Source: Pseudomonas fluorescens (GTDB taxonomy: Bacteria; Pseudomonadota; Gammaproteobacteria; Pseudomonadales; Pseudomonadaceae). From it: a DNA stretch of 64,000 bases. The stretch is taken from the NCBI RefSeq assembly GCF_902497855.1, contig NZ_CABVHU010000011.1:124001-188000 (forward strand), given 5' to 3'. This document shows positions 33,923 to 42,661 of this stretch, piece by piece (position 1 is the stretch's first letter; the number at the start of each line of letters is the position of its first letter). Under the pieces are notes generated by a model. That model searched no databases and was not told where the DNA came from. It saw only the letters and a program-made list of their open reading frames with translations. Both the position numbers and the translations under genes were made by a program.

Positions 33923-34004
33923 CTTGCGTAGCTGCACCGGTTGTCCGGGAAGGCTACGCAAGCAGCAGTCACAGGTGGTGCGGCACTTGAACGAGTGCAG
34001 CACC
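33923..34004 (+). promoter_or_regulatory. Structured leader of sucCD with two hairpins
   Basis: CTTGCGTAGC (33923-33932) pairs with GCTACGCAAG (33953-33962), and CCGG pairs again inside the loop. A second hairpin joins GGTGC-G-GCACT (33977-33987) with AGTGC-A-GCACC (33994-34004) and ends 34 bases before the sucC ATG. No U-run follows either, so they are not obvious terminators. Confidence 0.5.
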
Positions 34005-34038
34005 GAATGCGCAGTACCTAACGAAGACGGTAATAAGC

Positions 34039-35205
34039 ATGAATCTTCACGAGTATCAGGGTAAGCAGCTGTTCGCTGAATACGGCCTGCCAGTATCCCA
34101 GGGTTTCGCCGTAGACACCCCGGAAGCAGCAGCAGAAGCATGCGACAAGATCGGCGGGACCGAATGGGTTGTCAAAGCCCAGGTTCACGCAGGTGGTCGC
34201 GGTAAAGCGGGCGGCGTAAAGCTGGTTCGTAGCAAAGAAGACGCCAAGGCATTCGCTCAACAGTGGTTGGGCAAGCGTCTGGTGACTTACCAGACTGATG
34301 CCAATGGTCAGCCAGTCACCAAGATCCTGGTTGAATCGTGCACTGATATCGCTAAAGAGCTGTACCTGGGCGCTGTCGTTGACCGTTCGAGCCGTCGCAT
34401 CGTGTTCATGGCTTCCACCGAAGGTGGCGTGGACATCGAGAAAATCGCTCACGACACCCCTGAGAAAATCCTCAAGGCCACTATCGATCCACTGGTTGGC
34501 GCTCAGCCATTCCAGGGTCGCGAGCTGGCATTCCAGCTGGGTCTGGAAGGCAAGCAAGTTGCTCAGTTCGCCAAGATCTTCGTTGGTCTGGCCAAGCTGT
34601 TCAAGGATCACGACCTGGCTCTGCTGGAAGTGAACCCGCTGGTGATCAAGGCTGACGGCGATCTGCATTGCCTCGACGCCAAGATCAACATCGACGCCAA
34701 CGCCATGTACCGTCAGCCTAAGCTGAAAACTTTCCACGATCCGTCGCAAGATGATCCGCGCGAAGCGCACGCTGCCAAGTTCGAACTGAACTACGTAGCG
34801 CTGGAAGGCAACATCGGTTGCATGGTCAACGGTGCTGGCCTGGCCATGGGTACCATGGACATCGTCAACCTGCATGGCGGCAAACCAGCCAACTTCCTCG
34901 ACGTGGGCGGCGGTGCTACCAAAGAACGCGTTACCGAAGCGTTCAAGATCATCCTGTCCGACACTAACGTCGCTGCAGTATTCGTCAACATCTTCGGCGG
35001 CATCGTTCGTTGCGACATGATTGCCGAAGGCATCATCGGCGCTGTGAAAGAAGTCGGCGTGAAAATCCCGGTTGTTGTTCGCCTTGAAGGCAACAACGCT
35101 GAGCTGGGCGCTAAAGTACTGGCAGAAAGCGGTTTGAACATCATCGCTGCTACCAGCCTGACCGACGCTGCTCAACAAGTTGTCAAAGCTGCGGAGGGCA
35201 AATAA
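34039..35205 (+). CDS. sucC: Succinyl-CoA synthetase (ADP-forming) beta subunit
   Basis: The 388-residue ATP-grasp subunit forms succinate and ATP/GTP from succinyl-CoA with SucD. MNLHEYQGKQLFAEYGLPV is the family N-terminus, VVKAQVHAGGRGKAGGV is the nucleotide loop, and LEVNPLVI plus GGGATKERVTEAF are conserved. The last base of its stop overlaps the sucD ATG (TAATG). It is separated from lpdG by 337 bases holding the MITE-like element and leader hairpins. Confidence 0.98.
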   Translation: MNLHEYQGKQLFAEYGLPVSQGFAVDTPEAAAEACDKIGGTEWVVKAQVHAGGRGKAGGVKLVRSKEDAKAFAQQWLGKRLVTYQTDANGQPVTKILVESCTDIAKELYLGAVVDRSSRRIVFMASTEGGVDIEKIAHDTPEKILKATIDPLVGAQPFQGRELAFQLGLEGKQVAQFAKIFVGLAKLFKDHDLALLEVNPLVIKADGDLHCLDAKINIDANAMYRQPKLKTFHDPSQDDPREAHAAKFELNYVALEGNIGCMVNGAGLAMGTMDIVNLHGGKPANFLDVGGGATKERVTEAFKIILSDTNVAAVFVNIFGGIVRCDMIAEGIIGAVKEVGVKIPVVVRLEGNNAELGAKVLAESGLNIIAATSLTDAAQQVVKAAEGK

Positions 35206-36086
35206 TGAGCGTCCTGATCAATAAAGACACCAAAGTTATCTGCCAGGGTATTACCGGTTCGCAAGGTAGTTTCCACACCCAGCAAGCCATCGAATACGGC
35301 ACCAAGATGGTGGGTGGCGTAACTCCGGGCAAAGGCGGCACCGAGCACCTGGGTCTGCCAGTGTTCAACACCGTGAAAGACGCTGTAGCTGCCACTGGCG
35401 CCACCGCCAGCGTGATCTACGTTCCAGCTCCTTTCTGCAAGGACTCCATCCTGGAAGCAGCATTCGGCGGCATCAAGCTGATCGTTTGCATCACTGAAGG
35501 CATTCCTACCCTGGACATGCTGGATGCCAAGGTCAAGTGCGACGAGCTGGGCGTAGTCCTGATCGGTCCTAACTGCCCAGGCGTGATCACCCCAGGCGAA
35601 TGCAAGATCGGCATCATGCCAGGTCACATTCACTTGCCAGGCAAGGTCGGTATCGTTTCCCGTTCCGGCACCCTGACCTACGAAGCTGTGAAGCAGACCA
35701 CTGACGCCGGTTTCGGTCAGTCGACTTGCGTCGGCATCGGCGGTGACCCTATCCCGGGTTCGAACTTCATCGACATCCTGAAGCTGTTCCAGGAAGACCC
35801 GAAGACCGAAGCGATCGTCATGATCGGCGAGATCGGCGGTTCGGCTGAAGAAGAAGCGGCGGCCTACATCAAGGCTCACGTGACCAAGCCGGTTGTTTCC
35901 TACATCGCTGGTGTGACTGCCCCTGCGGGCAAGCGCATGGGCCATGCTGGCGCAATCATCTCTGGCGGCAAAGGCACTGCAGACGAGAAGTTTGCTGCCC
36001 TGGAAGACGCAGGCGTGAAAACCGTGCGTTCGCTGGCAGATATCGGCAAGGCTCTGTCCGAGCTGACCGGCTGGGCGATCAAGTAA
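35205..36086 (+). CDS. sucD: Succinyl-CoA synthetase alpha subunit
   Basis: The 293-residue CoA-binding subunit carries the phosphorylated active-site histidine H247 in GHAGAIISGGKGT. The Rossmann-like start GITGSQGSFHTQQAIEYG binds CoA, and GPNCPGVITPGECKIGIMP is the family signature. It overlaps sucC by one base and is followed by a clear terminator. Confidence 0.98.
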   Translation: MSVLINKDTKVICQGITGSQGSFHTQQAIEYGTKMVGGVTPGKGGTEHLGLPVFNTVKDAVAATGATASVIYVPAPFCKDSILEAAFGGIKLIVCITEGIPTLDMLDAKVKCDELGVVLIGPNCPGVITPGECKIGIMPGHIHLPGKVGIVSRSGTLTYEAVKQTTDAGFGQSTCVGIGGDPIPGSNFIDILKLFQEDPKTEAIVMIGEIGGSAEEEAAAYIKAHVTKPVVSYIAGVTAPAGKRMGHAGAIISGGKGTADEKFAALEDAGVKTVRSLADIGKALSELTGWAIK

Positions 36087-36116
36087 GCCTCGCGCTTAGC
36101 TTGTAGCTCTGCTGAC

Positions 36117-36147
36117 AAAGGCCACCTTCGGGGTGGCCTTTGTCGTT
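36117..36147 (+). terminator. Terminator of sucCD
   Basis: AAAGGCCACC and GGTGGCCTTT form a perfect 10-bp stem with a TTCGG loop, followed by TGTCGTTT. Confidence 0.9.
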
Positions 36148-36177
36148 TCCGACCGAATCAAATGAAGCATCGGTCCC

Positions 36178-36256
36178 TGTAGGAGCCGGCTTGCTGGCGA
36201 ACCAGGCGACACGGTGTATCAGACGTACCGCCTTCGCTGGCAAGCCAGCTCCTACA
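36178..36256. repeat. REPIN between sucD and brnQ
   Basis: TGTAGGAGCCGGCTTGCTGG and the inverted CCAGCTCCTACA arm. The rest of the 414-base gap up to brnQ holds a small dyad CGACAT-CGAA-ATGTCG (36293-36308) and presumably the brnQ promoter. No gene is seen. Confidence 0.88.
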
Positions 36257-36500
36257 GGGTTCACCGTGGGATGAACGTTATGTATGAAAACGCGACATCG
36301 AAATGTCGTGTATCGGATAGTTCGCACCCTAACAGTGCGTTTCCTGCTCAAATTCGTTAGTCTAGCCGCCATTTTGCGTCCGCAGCCCACAAGGCCGCTA
36401 CGCGCTAAACGGGTCAGTCCTATACGGGCCGACAGCATTTCCCTCACCCATAAGGGAAATCCCTCTCTAAATTCCGATTCAGTAGTGTGGTATTTCCTTA

Positions 36501-37814
36501 ATGAAAGTGTTGAAAGGCCAGGACATCCTGGCACTTGGATTCATGACCTTTGCCCTGTTTGTCGGGGCTGGCAACATCATCTTCCCGCCTATCGTCGGCT
36601 TGCAGGCCGGACCTCATGTCTGGCTGGCGGCGCTGGGCTTCCTGATCACCGCAGTCGGTCTGCCGGTGATCACCGTGGTCGCCCTGGCCAAAGTCGGCGG
36701 CGCCATGGATGCCTTGAGCAGCCCGATCGGTAAAGTCGCCGGGGGCCTGCTGGCCGCTGCGTGCTACCTGGCCGTCGGCCCGCTGTTCGCGACGCCGCGC
36801 ACCGCGACCGTGTCCTTCGAAGTCGGCCTGGCGCCGCTGACCGGCGAAAGCCCGCTGGCACTGTTCCTCTATAGCTCGGTGTACTTCCTGCTGGTGTTCT
36901 TCATCTCGCTGTATCCCGGCCGTTTGCTGGATACCGTTGGACGTTTTCTCGCACCACTGAAGATCATCGCCCTGGCTGTACTGGGCATCGCGGCGTTTGC
37001 ATTGCCGGCAGGCGACATTGGCGCGGGCACCCCCGAGTACGTGGCGGCACCGTTCTCTCAGGGCTTCATCAATGGTTACCTGACCATGGATACCCTGGGC
37101 GCGCTGGTCTTCGGCATTGTCATCGTCAACGCCATCCGCTCCCGTGGCGTCGAGTCGCCGGCGCTGATCACCCGTTACGCGATCATTGCCGGGCTGATTG
37201 CCGGCGTGGGCCTGGCCCTGGTGTACGTCAGCCTGTTCCGTCTCGGTTCGGGCAGCCATGAAGTGGCCGCCGGCGCGACCAATGGCGCGGTGGTCTTGCA
37301 TGCTTACGTGCAACACACCTTTGGCTCCCTGGGCAGCGGCTTCCTGGCGGTGTTGATCTCCCTGGCCTGCCTGGTCACGGCGGTCGGCCTGACCTGTGCC
37401 TGCGCTGAATACTTCAGCCGTGTGCTGCCACTGTCCTACAAGACCCTGGTGATTATCCTCGCCGCGTTTTCCCTGCTGGTGTCCAACCTGGGTCTCACCA
37501 AGCTGATCGCGTTCTCGATCCCGGTACTGACCGCGATCTACCCGCCGTGCATCGCCCTGGTAGCCCTGAGCTTCTGCAAGGACTTCTGGCATGAGCAAGG
37601 CCGTATTGTCGGCCCGGTGATGTTGGTGTCCTTCATCTTCGGCCTGATCGATGCGCTCAAAGGCGCCGGTCTGGCGGATTGGCTACCGACGCAGCTGGCT
37701 AACCTGCCGTTGAGCGAGCAAGGCCTGGCGTGGTTGGTACCTTCGGTCATGACGCTGGTGGTCGCGGTGGTGTGTGATCGTTTGCTGGGCAAGCGCGAAG
37801 AAGCGCTGGCTTAA
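36501..37814 (+). CDS. brnQ: Branched-chain amino acid transporter BrnQ (LIV-II)
   Basis: The 437-residue, 12-helix permease imports leucine, isoleucine and valine with Na+ or H+. MKVLKGQDILALGFMTFALF, VGAGNIIFPPIVGLQAG and TPRTATVSFEVGLAPL are family signatures. It is transcribed alone and closed by a strong terminator. The ribosome site before ATG 36501 is weak (TTTCCTTA), but the start matches the family N-terminus. Confidence 0.96.
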   Translation: MKVLKGQDILALGFMTFALFVGAGNIIFPPIVGLQAGPHVWLAALGFLITAVGLPVITVVALAKVGGAMDALSSPIGKVAGGLLAAACYLAVGPLFATPRTATVSFEVGLAPLTGESPLALFLYSSVYFLLVFFISLYPGRLLDTVGRFLAPLKIIALAVLGIAAFALPAGDIGAGTPEYVAAPFSQGFINGYLTMDTLGALVFGIVIVNAIRSRGVESPALITRYAIIAGLIAGVGLALVYVSLFRLGSGSHEVAAGATNGAVVLHAYVQHTFGSLGSGFLAVLISLACLVTAVGLTCACAEYFSRVLPLSYKTLVIILAAFSLLVSNLGLTKLIAFSIPVLTAIYPPCIALVALSFCKDFWHEQGRIVGPVMLVSFIFGLIDALKGAGLADWLPTQLANLPLSEQGLAWLVPSVMTLVVAVVCDRLLGKREEALA

Positions 37815-37860
37815 GCAGCTGCCAGGGCCGCCACAAGCGGGCCTGTGAAAGCACAAACAG

Positions 37861-37895
37861 AAATGCCCCGTATCAATCGATGCGGGGCATTTTTT
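37861..37895 (+). terminator. Terminator of brnQ
   Basis: AAATGCCCCG and CGGGGCATTT form a 10-bp stem around TATCAATCGATG, followed by Ts. Confidence 0.92.
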
Positions 37896-37946
37896 ATGGG
37901 CATGATGCAGTGTCTTTTTCCTTGAACTAACGTCGAACCAATACCT

Positions 37947-38037
37947 TGTAGGAGCGAGGCTTGCCCGCGAAGGCGGTGTGTCAGGCGATAATTGTTCTCC
38001 AGTGACACCGCCTTCGCGGGCAAGCCTCGCTCCTACA
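37947..38037. repeat. REPIN upstream of the DUF599 gene
   Basis: TGTAGGAGCGAGGCTTGCCC and the inverted GGGCAAGCCTCGCTCCTACA arms. The right arm ends 32 bases before the DUF599 ATG, so the element occupies the promoter/leader region. Confidence 0.9.
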
Positions 38038-38069
38038 GGATTCAATGCCAACGTCTCACAGGGAATTGC

Positions 38070-38807
38070 ATGTCGTTCATCCTCGCCAACCTGATCCACA
38101 TTCTCGCCGCCGTCTGGTTCGTCGTCTGTTGGGGCGGCTACACCCGTTATGCGACGTGGAAAGCCCGCGACACCGCGTGCCTGGCCAGCGTCCTGCACCT
38201 GTATCGCGAAGACTGGATGCGCCGCATGCTGCTGCGCGATAACCGTATCGCCGACGCCAGTGTGATCGGCAACCTGGAGCGCAACGCCTCGTTCTTCGCT
38301 TCCAGCACGCTGATTATCCTGGCCGGCATTCTCACGGTACTGGGCGCTTCCGAAAGAGCCGTGTCGTTGCTGGCGGATATCCCGATGGTGCAGCAAGCGT
38401 CCCAAGGCATGTCGGAAATCAAGTTGTTGTGCCTGGCGCTGGTATTCGTCTATGCGTTCTTTACCTTCAGCTGGTGCATGCGCCAGTACAATTTTGCGGC
38501 GATTCTGGTGGGTTCGGCACCGATGGTCGGTGAACGGCATGTTTCCGAACTGGAACGCAAGGCCTTTGCCGCCCGGGCAGCCCGGGTGATTTCCATGGCC
38601 GCCAACCAGTTCAACTTCGGCCTGCGCTCCTATTACTTCGGCATGACCATGCTGGCCTGGTTCGTCAGTCCCTGGCTGTTCATGTTGATGAGTGCCGGCG
38701 TGGTATTGGTGCTCTATCGCCGGGAGTTCCACTCCGACGTTCTCGACGTGATGGTCTATACCCCTACAGAGGCACCCTTGCCCGAGGCGAATAAAGAGGT
38801 CGCTTGA
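38070..38807 (+). CDS. DUF599 family membrane protein
   Basis: The 245-residue protein has about four transmembrane helices: one at the N-terminus (MSFILANLIHILAAVWFVVC), a pair around 75-125 and one near 195-220. NRIADASVIGNLERNASFFAS is the DUF599 core motif. Function unknown. I chose ATG 38070 (GGGA upstream) rather than 37992, which would translate the REPIN. Its stop overlaps the next ATG (TGATG), indicating an operon with the MAPEG gene. Confidence 0.85.
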   Translation: MSFILANLIHILAAVWFVVCWGGYTRYATWKARDTACLASVLHLYREDWMRRMLLRDNRIADASVIGNLERNASFFASSTLIILAGILTVLGASERAVSLLADIPMVQQASQGMSEIKLLCLALVFVYAFFTFSWCMRQYNFAAILVGSAPMVGERHVSELERKAFAARAARVISMAANQFNFGLRSYYFGMTMLAWFVSPWLFMLMSAGVVLVLYRREFHSDVLDVMVYTPTEAPLPEANKEVA

Positions 38808-39208
38808 TGAGTATTCCGTTCTGGTGTGTGTTTATCAGTGCCTTGCTGATTTATGTGGCCCGCATCCCGGTGGCCAAGGCCATGAAAGAGCAGGGCGGTT
38901 ACGATAATCACCTGCCGCGCCAGCAGCAGGCGCAACTCACCGGCTTCGGTGCCCGGGCGCTGGCGGCGCATCAGAACTGTATCGAGGCATTCATACTGTT
39001 TGCGGTGGGGGTGTTGATGGCGCACACCACGCAGACGGCGGGGTGGCTTATCGATTCGCTGGCAATCATTTTCGTGATAACACGAATCATTTATTTGTTG
39101 TGTTATTGGACAGATCTGGCCTGGCAGCGCAGCCTGGTGTGGTTCATCGGGTTAGTGTGTTCGTTGTTGCTGATGATTAGTCCGACTTTTAGAAGCATTT
39201 TGCTCTAG
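38807..39208 (+). CDS. MAPEG family membrane protein
   Basis: The 133-residue four-helix protein carries the MAPEG pattern (YDNHLPRQQQAQLTGFGARA, then AHQNCIEAFILFAVGVLMAH with the N-x-x-E motif). MAPEG proteins include glutathione-dependent and eicosanoid enzymes; bacterial members of this type have no defined substrate. ATG 38807 overlaps the DUF599 stop. A long bidirectional terminator follows. Confidence 0.88.
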   Translation: MSIPFWCVFISALLIYVARIPVAKAMKEQGGYDNHLPRQQQAQLTGFGARALAAHQNCIEAFILFAVGVLMAHTTQTAGWLIDSLAIIFVITRIIYLLCYWTDLAWQRSLVWFIGLVCSLLLMISPTFRSILL

Positions 39209-39220
39209 CGCCGGATTGCA

Positions 39221-39258
39221 GACAAAAGAAAACCCGCATTTGGCGGGTTTTCTTTGTC
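39221..39258. terminator. Bidirectional terminator between MAPEG and lipoprotein genes
   Basis: GACAAAAGAAAACCCGC and GCGGGTTTTCTTTGTC form a 16-bp stem with one bulged A around an ATTTG loop. It serves both convergent genes. Confidence 0.93.
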
Positions 39259-39272
39259 ACGCTAAAAACGTT

Positions 39273-39506
39273 TTAGTTTTTAGGTGCCTCTTTTGCAGCC
39301 GCTTCGTTCGATTCAGCCTGAGCTTTGGCAGCTTCGGCGTTTTCTTTCGCTGCGTCGTTCACTTTATCCTGAGCTTTGTTCATGTCTTGCTGAGCTTGCT
39401 CAGCATGTTGGTTAGCATCTTGAGCTTTGTCCTCGGATTTTTTATCGCAAGCAGCGAGACCGAGGGAAGCGGTCAACATCAAGGCAATAGCTAAAGTCTT
39501 ACGCAT
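39273..39506 (-). CDS. Small Ala/Lys/Glu-rich lipoprotein
   Basis: The 77-residue protein has a lipoprotein signal with lipobox LAAC (lipidated C20 in MRKTLAIALMLTASLGLAAC). It continues as a charged, Ala- and Gln-rich segment (DANQHAEQAQQDMNKAQDKV...) likely to form one long amphipathic helix or coiled coil. No family is certain. AGGAG lies 9 bases before ATG 39506. A candidate AlgU promoter (39543-39570) sits just upstream, so an envelope-stress role is plausible by inference. Confidence 0.88.
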   Translation of the reverse strand: MRKTLAIALMLTASLGLAACDKKSEDKAQDANQHAEQAQQDMNKAQDKVNDAAKENAEAAKAQAESNEAAAKEAPKN

Positions 39507-39542
39507 GGGGTGTTTCTCCTTATGGAAAATATCTACTGGCCT

Positions 39543-39570
39543 TTCGAGCACAGCGCTTAGCGTTAAGTTC
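39543..39570 (-). promoter_or_regulatory. Candidate AlgU (sigma-22/RpoE) promoter of the small lipoprotein gene
   Basis: On the minus strand GAACTT (39565-39570), a 17-base spacer and TCGAA (39543-39547) fit the AlgU consensus GAACTT-N16/17-TCnnA. Transcription would begin about 30 bases before the ATG. Confidence 0.55.
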
Positions 39571-39664
39571 CTCAATTCATACAGATATATAAGAATATTC
39601 CGGCGGGAACTTTTACTCAAAGCGCCTAGTGCGATCTCAGGACACTAATAAGAGTTTTTATCAA

Positions 39665-40141
39665 ATGGCCGAAAACCCCGTTTTTGAGCGTGCGACACGA
39701 TTCCTGTCGGCGCTGCGACATTGTCAAGTACTCGGGCTGCGGGTTCACAGCGCGAGTTGTGACGGGCTCACTGTGATATTGCCGTACAGCCCGCAAATCG
39801 TCGGCAATCCGCAAACCGGCGTAATCCATGGAGGGGCACTGACGTCGCTGATGGACACCGCTTGTGGCATGTCCACCCTTTGCGTGTTGCCCGAGTTCGA
39901 AGTGTGTCCGACCCTGGACCTGCGCATCGATTACATGCACGCCGCCGAACCGCACAAAGATGTCTATGGATTCGCCCAGTGCTACCGGGTTACCACCGAT
40001 GTGATCTTCGCCCGCGGCTTTGCGTACCAGGACGACCCTGAACACCCCATCGCCCATGTCGTCGGCACCTTCATGCGCATGGGTAAGGCCATCAAGGGCA
40101 CCAAGGGTTTTGGCGGTGTGATCGCCGGAGCTGCGCAATGA
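39665..40141 (+). CDS. PaaI-type hotdog thioesterase, first of a pair
   Basis: The 158-residue hotdog-fold protein carries the PaaI signature GVIHGGALTSLMDTACGMS, where H, G-G and the Asp belong to the acyl-CoA thioesterase active site. TLDLRIDYMHAAEPHKDV is the conserved strand region. ATG 39665 is chosen over 39629 because family proteins begin shortly before FERATRFL. It overlaps the second thioesterase gene by 4 bases (ATGA). Substrate unknown. Confidence 0.88.
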   Translation: MAENPVFERATRFLSALRHCQVLGLRVHSASCDGLTVILPYSPQIVGNPQTGVIHGGALTSLMDTACGMSTLCVLPEFEVCPTLDLRIDYMHAAEPHKDVYGFAQCYRVTTDVIFARGFAYQDDPEHPIAHVVGTFMRMGKAIKGTKGFGGVIAGAAQ

Positions 40142-40590
40142 CTGACAACTTCAAACAACAACTGCAACAGGCCCATGAACAGGGGGACTACGCCTCGCTG
40201 CTGCACCTGGTTCCCTATGCCAAACTGATCGGCATCGAGTGTTCGCGCGTGGGGGATGAGTTGCTGTTTCGCTTGCCGGCCAATAAAGACAACATTGGCA
40301 ACCCTCTGCTGCCGGCGATTCATGGCGGCGTGATTGCCGGGTTCATGGAGTTGGCCGCGGCGCTGCACCTGCTGGTTTTCACCGGATCACCCGGCGTGCC
40401 GAAGATCATCGACTTCTCCCTCGACTACCTGCGCGCAGGGCAATTTCGTGATACCTGGGCCAGGTGCCAGGTTTGCCGCCAGGGGCGGCGCGTCGCCAAC
40501 GTAGCGATTACGGCCTGGCAAAGTACCGAATCCGAGCCGATTGCCACGGCCCGGGCCCACTTCAAAATCGAAGAGCCCTTGAAATCCTGA
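40138..40590 (+). CDS. PaaI-type hotdog thioesterase, second of a pair
   Basis: The 150-residue hotdog protein has LLPAIHGGVIAGFMELAAALHL, the same active-site helix with Glu in place of the Asp of its partner. It also has IIDFSLDYLRAGQFRDT. Coupling by ATGA and the related fold suggest the two work together, possibly as a heterodimer, as inference. Its end overlaps the sigma-32-like promoter of htpG. Confidence 0.88.
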   Translation: MTDNFKQQLQQAHEQGDYASLLHLVPYAKLIGIECSRVGDELLFRLPANKDNIGNPLLPAIHGGVIAGFMELAAALHLLVFTGSPGVPKIIDFSLDYLRAGQFRDTWARCQVCRQGRRVANVAITAWQSTESEPIATARAHFKIEEPLKS

Positions 40591-40605
40591 TCTGAGCCCC
40601 CAACT
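40578..40605 (+). promoter_or_regulatory. Sigma-32 (RpoH) type heat-shock promoter of htpG
   Basis: CTTGAAA (40578-40584), a 13-base spacer and CCCCAACT (40598-40605) closely match the RpoH consensus CTTGAAA-N13-15-CCCCATnT. It is about 65 bases upstream of the htpG ATG. Confidence 0.7.
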
Positions 40606-40671
40606 TTGATGACAACCCGCCGCCGACCGTCAAGGTTGCGGCTTATGCCATCTGATTGGAGTTTGATGACC

Positions 40672-42591
40672 ATGAGTGTGGAAACTCAAAAGGAAACCCT
40701 GGGCTTCCAGACCGAGGTGAAGCAGCTGCTGCACCTCATGATCCATTCGCTGTATTCCAACAAGGAAATTTTCCTTCGCGAATTGATCTCGAACGCCTCT
40801 GACGCTGTCGATAAATTACGCTTTGAAGCCTTGGCCAAGCCTGACCTGCTGGAAGGTGGCGCCGAGCTGAAAATCCGTGTGAGCTTCGACAAGGACGCTA
40901 AAACCGTCACCCTCGAAGACAACGGCATTGGCATGAGTCGCGAAGACGCGGTGACCCATCTGGGCACCATCGCCAAATCCGGCACCGCCGATTTCATGAA
41001 ACATCTGTCCGGCGACCAGAAGAAAGATTCGCACCTGATCGGTCAGTTCGGTGTGGGCTTCTACTCTGCGTTCATCGTCGCTGACAAAGTCGACGTGTAC
41101 AGCCGCCGTGCCGGCCTCGCTGCCAGCGAAGGCGTACATTGGTCGTCCAAGGGCGAAGGCGAATTCGAAATCGCCACCGTCGAGAAAGCCGAGCGCGGTA
41201 CCCGCATCGTCCTGCACCTGAAATCCGCTGAAGACGAGTTCGCCGATGGCTGGCGTCTGCGCAACATCATCAAGAAGTACTCCGATCACATCGCTCTGCC
41301 GATTGAGTTGCCGAAAGAAGCGGCCGCTGTTGAAGGCGAAGCTCTTGATGGAGAAGCGGGGCCGGCCGTTGAATGGGAAACCGTCAACCGCGCCAGCGCC
41401 CTGTGGACCCGTCCGCGTACCGAGATCAAGGACGAGGAATACCAGGAGTTCTACAAACACGTCGCGCACGATTTCGAGAACCCGCTGAGCTGGAGCCACA
41501 ACAAGGTCGAAGGCAAGCTGGAATACAGCTCGCTGCTCTACGTACCGGCCCGTGCACCGTTCGACCTGTACCAGCGTGAAGCCCCTAAAGGCCTGAAGCT
41601 CTACGTGCAGCGCGTATTCGTCATGGATCAGGCCGAGTCGTTCCTGCCGCTGTACCTGCGTTTCATCAAAGGCGTGGTCGATTCCAACGACCTGTCGCTG
41701 AACGTGTCGCGGGAGATCCTGCAGAAAGACCCGATCATCGACTCCATGAAGTCGGCGCTGACCAAGCGTGTGCTCGACATGCTGGAAAAACTGGCGAAGA
41801 ACGACCCTGAGCAGTACAAGAGCTTCTGGAAAAACTTCGGTCAGGTCATGAAAGAAGGCCCGGCAGAAGACTTCGCCAACAAAGAGAAAATCGCCGGCCT
41901 GCTGCGTTTCGCCTCCACTCAGGGCGAAGAAGGCGAGCAAGTGGTTTCCCTGGCCGAATACCTGGCGCGCGCCAAGGAAGGCCAGGACAAGATCTACTAC
42001 CTGACCGGCGAAACCTACGCACAGGTCAAAAACAGCCCGCACCTGGAAGTCTTCCGCAAGAAAGGCATCGAAGTGCTGCTGCTGACCGACCGCATCGACG
42101 AGTGGCTGATGAGCTACCTCAGCGACTTCGACGGCAAGAGCTTCGTCGACGTGGCGCGCGGTGACCTGGACCTGGGCAACCTGGACTCGGAAGAGGACAA
42201 GAAAGCCGCGGAAGAAGTCGCCAAGTCCAAAGAAGGCCTGGTTGAGCGCCTGAAAACCGCTCTGGGCGATTCGGTGGCCGAAGTGCGGGTTTCCCACCGC
42301 CTGACCGATTCCCCGGCGATTCTGGCCATCGGCGAGCAGGACCTGGGCATGCAGATGCGTCAGATCCTGGAAGCCAGTGGTCAGAAGGTTCCGGAGTCGA
42401 AGCCGATCTTCGAATTCAACCCGGCTCACCCACTGATCGAGAAACTCGACAACGAGCAGAGCGACGAACGCTTCGGCGACCTGTCGCACATCCTCTTCGA
42501 TCAGGCGGCCCTGGCGGCCGGCGACAGCTTGAAGGACCCGGCCGCGTATGTGCGCCGCCTCAACAAGCTGCTGGTTGAACTGTCGGTTTAA
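40672..42591 (+). CDS. htpG: Molecular chaperone HtpG (Hsp90)
   Basis: This 639-residue cytoplasmic Hsp90 has the N-terminal GHKL ATPase with its three motifs: ELISNASDAVDKLRFEAL, LEDNGIGMSREDAV and GQFGVGFYSAFIVAD. A middle domain (LYVPARAPFDLY, NVSREILQ) and a C-terminal dimerisation domain follow. I chose ATG 40672 (MSVETQKETLGFQTEVKQ) as it matches the family start; the earlier in-frame ATG at 40606 lies next to the heat-shock promoter. A clean terminator follows. Confidence 0.98.
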   Translation: MSVETQKETLGFQTEVKQLLHLMIHSLYSNKEIFLRELISNASDAVDKLRFEALAKPDLLEGGAELKIRVSFDKDAKTVTLEDNGIGMSREDAVTHLGTIAKSGTADFMKHLSGDQKKDSHLIGQFGVGFYSAFIVADKVDVYSRRAGLAASEGVHWSSKGEGEFEIATVEKAERGTRIVLHLKSAEDEFADGWRLRNIIKKYSDHIALPIELPKEAAAVEGEALDGEAGPAVEWETVNRASALWTRPRTEIKDEEYQEFYKHVAHDFENPLSWSHNKVEGKLEYSSLLYVPARAPFDLYQREAPKGLKLYVQRVFVMDQAESFLPLYLRFIKGVVDSNDLSLNVSREILQKDPIIDSMKSALTKRVLDMLEKLAKNDPEQYKSFWKNFGQVMKEGPAEDFANKEKIAGLLRFASTQGEEGEQVVSLAEYLARAKEGQDKIYYLTGETYAQVKNSPHLEVFRKKGIEVLLLTDRIDEWLMSYLSDFDGKSFVDVARGDLDLGNLDSEEDKKAAEEVAKSKEGLVERLKTALGDSVAEVRVSHRLTDSPAILAIGEQDLGMQMRQILEASGQKVPESKPIFEFNPAHPLIEKLDNEQSDERFGDLSHILFDQAALAAGDSLKDPAAYVRRLNKLLVELSV

Positions 42592-42602
42592 CGGCGTTGT
42601 AC

Positions 42603-42631
42603 AAAAAAACCCGCTTCGGCGGGTTTTTTTT
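42603..42631 (+). terminator. Terminator of htpG
   Basis: AAAAAAACCCGC and GCGGGTTTTTTTT pair around a TTCG tetraloop. Confidence 0.93.
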
Positions 42632-42661
42632 GGATGCTGTTAACAGGGTGCAGAAGTGGAT

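Noticed and set aside
37992..38069. Upstream extension of the DUF599 gene to 37992
   Set aside because: It would translate a REPIN arm; ATG 38070 has a ribosome site and matches a membrane N-terminus.
39605..39640. A second GAACTT on the plus strand as an AlgU promoter for the thioesterases
   Set aside because: No acceptable -10 box occurs at 16-17 bases.
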